Assembly (NCBI GenBank): GCA_037783415.1
Contig: JAZGTN010000028.1
Span: 3,119,001-3,183,000, forward strand
Source of the DNA: Leptasterias polaris
Taxonomy: Eukaryota > Echinodermata > Asteroidea > Forcipulatida > Asteriidae
Length of the DNA stretch: 64,000 nt
Reading direction: 5' to 3'
Shown piece after piece: positions 59,336-64,000 of this stretch (position 1 is the stretch's first letter; each line of letters opens with the position of its first letter). Both the position numbers and the translations under genes were made by a program. Below the pieces are notes generated by a model. It was not told the DNA's origin. It made no database searches and was given only the letters and a program-made list of their open reading frames with translations.

Positions 59336-60919
59336 AATATTGCGGGAGAGAGAAAATATTGCAATATCTGTTCACAGTTCATTTATCAAAAATGGAATTT
59401 CTATGCTTTGGTTGGTGTAAAAGGAGACAGGTGTTCACAAACCACTTTATTTCAAGTTTTGTTTTTTACTTCTTTCTCAAAGATTAGGTGGTTGTTTTGT
59501 TATTTATCAGCTATACACATCTTTGAAGGAGTACATGTAAGATGTACATTTCGTGGAGGAAAAATACCATAGTAAAAACCATGGATAAAGCTAACACATT
59601 ATTTGTTGTGATGTCGCAAAAACTCAATTTCAAGTTTTTCTTCTTCTTCAAAGTTTGGGGTGGGTGTTTCGTTATTTTGAAGAAGCGCATGTACAGTGTA
59701 GGCCCTATACGTGGAGGAAAACACTCCGAAACAAAATATGGATATAGCATGAGAAAAAAGCTTGAAGATTTGAAAAACCATACCATAAACATTAACGTAT
59801 ATTCTGGTCAAAGGTGTGCTCAAGTATGCATACATATGATGTACACCACTTTCTTACTCTGTGATTTGGTGGCACGTGACCGAACCGGAGACGCTGCTTT
59901 TTAAATTATATTTCAAAATTGTAATTACATAAAAATGCATGATAATCATTAAACCGCAAAGCAAATTCGTTTGCTTTGGGGGAATTCTAATAATTATTTT
60001 TTTGTAATTTTTGACCTTGAAGTTTGTCCAGCCGGAAAATACCAGTAAAGAATCCTGACTGCTGGCAAATCAACCACCCGTAGAGAAGTATATTTTAAGA
60101 AAAAAAACCTTTGACGCAGCAGACATTAAACTCTTTAAAGACAAAGAGAGAAATTAGGGCAACAACACGGCATGGATACATTTACCGCAAAAGGACCCGT
60201 GTCAGTGATAGATGATTGCCTTTCTCTGACTGGACGCTGAGGGAGTCCCACTTCTAGGTCAACCATTGATATACTTGGTAAACAACATTCCTCCCCCACC
60301 CATAGGTTTTTACTTTAACTTGGTACTCTTTATTCCAGCGCGTTCCAAGAGTCGACTTTGCTTATCCCTGCGGTAGGGCTTGTCAATCTGGTCTTCACTC
60401 CAAGAGTCGGACCATACACTTTGCAATTCCACGGTGGGACTCAAGGTGACAAATTACGGCGGGGTTCGGGGCTCGGAAACCCGGTCCCCCGGCACGGGCT
60501 GGGGACCGTTTACTCAAAATCAACCGGAACTTGGCTGGAAATTGTAACGTGCGTGATAGGTGAGGGGCGGAATTATTAATTCAGGCTGGCGATTCGCCTG
60601 CTTAAACTCGAGTAAATTGTGGAAATAAAGATTCATAAATATAAGCACATGAGCTTGTCAAAAGATCGTTGTTGATGGATTTATCAATATTGACTCGATA
60701 TTCATGCGTTGTGGGTTGGAAGGATTGGCAAATGTCTACAGCTCACCGTGACTAGATTGAGTTCAAGAATACACCATTCAAAGGTTAGATGAAATGAGTT
60801 CTTTACGATGCGACCTTTTCATTGACAATAAATAACATCCAAAGAGCAAAGATATAGTTTCAAATGTTATCTCAGCTTATTTGAAATCTAATACGAAACT
60901 GGTTTCTCCCGGGGCCACG
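59336..60919. other. Intergenic, nothing recognised
   Basis: Includes an internal diverged duplication (GGTGGTTGTTTTGTTATT near 59487 and GGTGGGTGTTTCGTTATT near 59659) that produces the open frame at 59542-59904. No gene supported. Confidence 0.4.
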
Positions 60920-61060
60920 CTCGGTGATCTAGTCATGGTCAGAAATCTGCTCTAGAATGACAGGGATCGTGGGTTCGAATCCCATCCGAGTATAATGTGC
61001 CAGTGGATTTGTCTCTCAGTATGACTAGGGAAAACGCTAACAATAAAGTACTCATCACAC
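60920..61060 (+). mobile_element. tRNA-derived SINE
   Basis: The head 60920-60990 folds as a degenerate tRNA: CTCGG pairs with CCGAG, T arm GTGGG-TTCGAAT-CCCAT with a perfect B box. A non-tRNA body follows (CCAGTGGATTTGTCTCTCAG). Confidence 0.65.
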
Positions 61061-61468
61061 AACTGTGTAGGGTAAAAACCAAAATAAAGTTCTTTAAAAC
61101 ATCGAGTACGAAACGTGTATTGAAAAAACAAAATCTCTAAAATACTTGAAAATTATTCTCTATAAAAACCTAAGAGGATCACTGCAGCTAAAATAGCCCG
61201 ATATACAGACACTCAATTCCACCGAGGCACCGTGTCGTTCCAAACTAGCCAAGGGTCGAGGAAGGGAACCAAACCCCCACTGGCCCCAGGCAACAGCACG
61301 CTCAGGTACTGGGTAAACGTCACCGTAACCCTGTGGATGAAGTTAGTCCTAACGACCCCCTAGGGTGGGTTCTGAAACAGCCGCTGAGGGTTTCCATCGT
61401 GTCCAGGTAGGCGTTCTGTACCTCACCTTCCCATCTTATCAATCAACTTACTTTTGACTTTTGTAAAA

Positions 61469-61672
61469 GGGGTGCACACTTTAAGAAAAACTTTTATTGA
61501 TATTATTAACAAATACTTTGGTGTGATCCTGGCTACACGGCAGCTAACGGTTGCACCCCCGAATAAAGGTACTGACAAAATAGGGAGACCGCCAACATAG
61601 GGCAGAAAGCTCAGTCGGTAGAGCGCCGGCACGTTAAACCTGAGGTCGTTGGTTCAAATCCCACTCTAGTCA
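61469..61672 (+). mobile_element. tRNA-like SINE head next to a small inverted repeat
   Basis: 61600-61672 has an A box (GCTCAGTCGGTAGAGC) and a B box (GGTTCAAATCC). Immediately left, GGGGTGCAC (61469) and TTGCACCCC (61550) bracket about 90 bp, perhaps a separate mini-element. Confidence 0.55.
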
Positions 61673-61679
61673 AGTTTTC

Positions 61680-64000
61680 TTTGTTTACCCCCAAATGTGT
61701 ATACAATAAACAATTCCACAAACATTGTTTCGAGACGATATAATATTCCAATGAGTTTATTTAGTTCCAAGTCGTTTCAAATCTAAGACTGCAAAACCTA
61801 CGAATACGCTCTCTGTTTATGCCGTTGTTACTGCTCGAAAAGATCGCGTTAATAATATGTGTATCTACAAAATTTAGTCAATAAATAAAAATACTACAAC
61901 AAATAAGTTTAAAAAGATAAAGTATACATTATCAGACAGAAAGAGGTTTGAATACCTTGAGTTTCTCCACAAAATTTCCTTAAATACAATAAACATTTAT
62001 TTGTTGTATCCATCCTTGGCACTTGCGCTGTGGGATGTTGCATGAAATACAAATAAAAACAAGATGGAAATAATTGACATCAACATACATTTATTCACAG
62101 TTTTCTTCGAAACGGTTAGTCGAGTTCTCATCGTGTTTACATTTTATATTTCATGTTGTTTTAGCAAAAAGGTGGCGTTTGAGAAACCTATTGCTTTTCG
62201 ATTTGAAAGATAATCCGATTTAACTCTTAATAACCAATTATTAACTTTGCATTGTTTCGATTGTCTGAGATCATGTACTGTGCACGCCCTTCGTATTAGA
62301 AGAGATGAACTATTAGTATTAACGGTTTTGCTTTCTCCAAACTCGACTTCAATCGACTCGAGATTCAATGGAAAACACCTCGCATTACCAACTGGTGAAA
62401 ACTCGTTTTGTCAGACTGTCACCTTTTACCAAAACTTCCCAAAATTAAAAATTTAATCAAGTAGGCCTAGATAATAAGGTTCGTCGTGGACGTGTTTTCT
62501 TTCAACCAAATTCCTTCCATCCACCAAACCCTAAAATATCAATTTCTGGTCTTAAAACAACACAATTACGTCTTGATGCATGCCATGTGGCCACCGCACC
62601 AACTTTCACACAATTCCCATGAAGAGAAACGTCTTGTTGATAATCAGAGGAAGCGGGTACGAATGACCTGTGGTAGTCTAGCGGCCCCAAGACACTCCCA
62701 CGGGAGGCTGGGGGCAAAAGAGCGCAAAGCACGGGGGAAAAACTCTTCAATCCAGGGGCAGCTAATCAAATTGGACTTTGCAGTATTATTGAATTTCTTG
62801 TGATGATTAGATCTGAGACGGGGATTTTGAAGGTGAGTTTCCCGTAACTGGTTGGTCACCTCTCTGTCTCTAGACTGGTCACTAATGAAGCAGTCATGAG
62901 GGCGCCACTAAATTAATAATGACGCAATGTTTCAACACTTTCAGGTTTTGAACCAAAGTGGATTTTATTAATTTGGTTATAAAGTTTCCTGTTCCCTGTG
63001 GTCAGACTGAATGAACGGCGAGTCTGTAGAATTACAAAACGCCACAACTCAAATTGAATACACCCTAGAGCCGCTGATTGAGCGCGTCCTTGAATGTACA
63101 GTGTACACTTTTAGGCTGGGAACTTTCTGGTTCGCGTGCGCAATAAGTTTTAATTGAACTTAATTGCGGGCCAACACTCCTCCCAAAAGAGATTTACACA
63201 TTGTTGTACCCGCAATCATTATACGTTAATTATAGTTTCGTGTCATTCAATTGCCCTTTACTCTTAAGAACCAAAGTAAATTTACAAATGCCGAAAAATG
63301 GCGAAATTTGGCGAAGGTTCAAATTTGACAATGCCGAAAAACAGCGTCAAGGTGCCATGCCACGACGTGCCAAAACAACATTGAAAAAACTAAAATGAAA
63401 CTAAAGAGAGAACAATAGAAAAGGTTAACAGTCCTTTCTTGACTATTGTCACAGGGATGAGGTGTGGCAACATGGCCGCTAGCCCTGGATGTATTGACTT
63501 CAAACGCCACAACGTGCACACACTCCATTACATCCCATTCTATTACAACAATTTCAAGGTGAGCTCCCCGATATGATCAGAGTAGAGCAGACGTAACGAT
63601 ATCATCAAAGCTTCATACTAAACACAGCGCCTGATCAGAACGGGCGCGGAAATGAGTACAAATTGGATATCCTTGTCGCGTCCTGGTGTGAATGTGCTGC
63701 TCAATGGGACGAACATGCTAGCAACATACCGCTGGTTAATGTTGGCCACTTACAATCAGTCTGCAACTGTGTATATATAATTATAGGCAGTCACACCAGG
63801 ACATGTTGTGATCAGCGATTGTTTTGGGGGCGAGGCTGACTCTTGGTTTTCAGAAATCGAGGCAGAAGTTACAGATGCCAGATGTGAGGCAGGTGAAAAG
63901 GCTTCAGGAAGAGAATTGCCTGTAGTGGAAGGGTAGTAATCTGGGGTGCGAGTAGGGCGCGATGAGGGTGCAAGCAAGTATTAGGGAACCTTGTGGATGA
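61680..64000. other. Intergenic, nothing recognised
   Basis: AT-rich unique sequence. A Ser/Pro-rich minus-strand frame at 63756-63977 is open to near the edge but has no identifiable family. Confidence 0.4.

Noticed and set aside
59542..59904. 120-codon plus-strand frame
   Set aside because: Explained by a diverged internal duplication; phenylalanine and lysine runs reflect T/A tracts.

Overview
The window is animal nuclear DNA: AT-rich, intron-bearing, and crowded with transposons, minisatellites and degenerate repeats. A deuterostome, most likely an echinoderm and probably a sea star, is suggested by a Hand bHLH gene with the deuterostome-style C-terminal tail and by abundant short TTAA-flanked elements. 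The phylum is an inference from repeat style and Hand divergence, not a proof.

Two protein genes can be supported, pointing away from each other. On the minus strand, five exons (13173-13201, 4160-4379, 2425-2640, 1415-1487, 607-707) join in phase to give the N-terminal 213 residues of an anoctamin (TMEM16) protein; the rest lies left of the window. On the plus strand, Hand has two coding exons (25088-25708 and 35448-35537) that join in phase to a 236-residue protein, with a 9.7 kb intron and an approximately 1.1 kb 3' UTR. A tRNA-Pro(CGG) gene sits inside anoctamin intron 1.

Region by region: 1-13172 is anoctamin introns and exons, with a hAT-like element (4627-6014, 8-bp target duplication) whose subterminal parts are GGTCTC arrays. 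14296-15189 is a palindromic array, a TTAA element and a CRE/YY1-motif segment. 15131-21975 is a large composite inverted repeat of two opposed Penelope-like retroelement copies, one interrupted by a 3.66 kb Helitron-like insertion. 22865-25087 is upstream of Hand. The Hand intron carries a foldback Mutator-like element with a 9-bp target duplication. 36650-64000 has no recognised gene; it holds nested TTAA elements (39578-40965), a foldback repeat, a 55-bp minisatellite, a truncated LINE, GGGTCA-rich elements and tRNA-derived SINEs, with long stretches where I see nothing.

The strongest structural results come from comparing an insertion with an empty copy of the same site elsewhere in the window: hAT-like element versus 28478-28534, Helitron-like element versus 15690-15705, and nested TTAA elements versus 2173-2190. 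No novel protein system was found; the unusual content is repeat biology, including an over-represented octamer TAGGCCTA.
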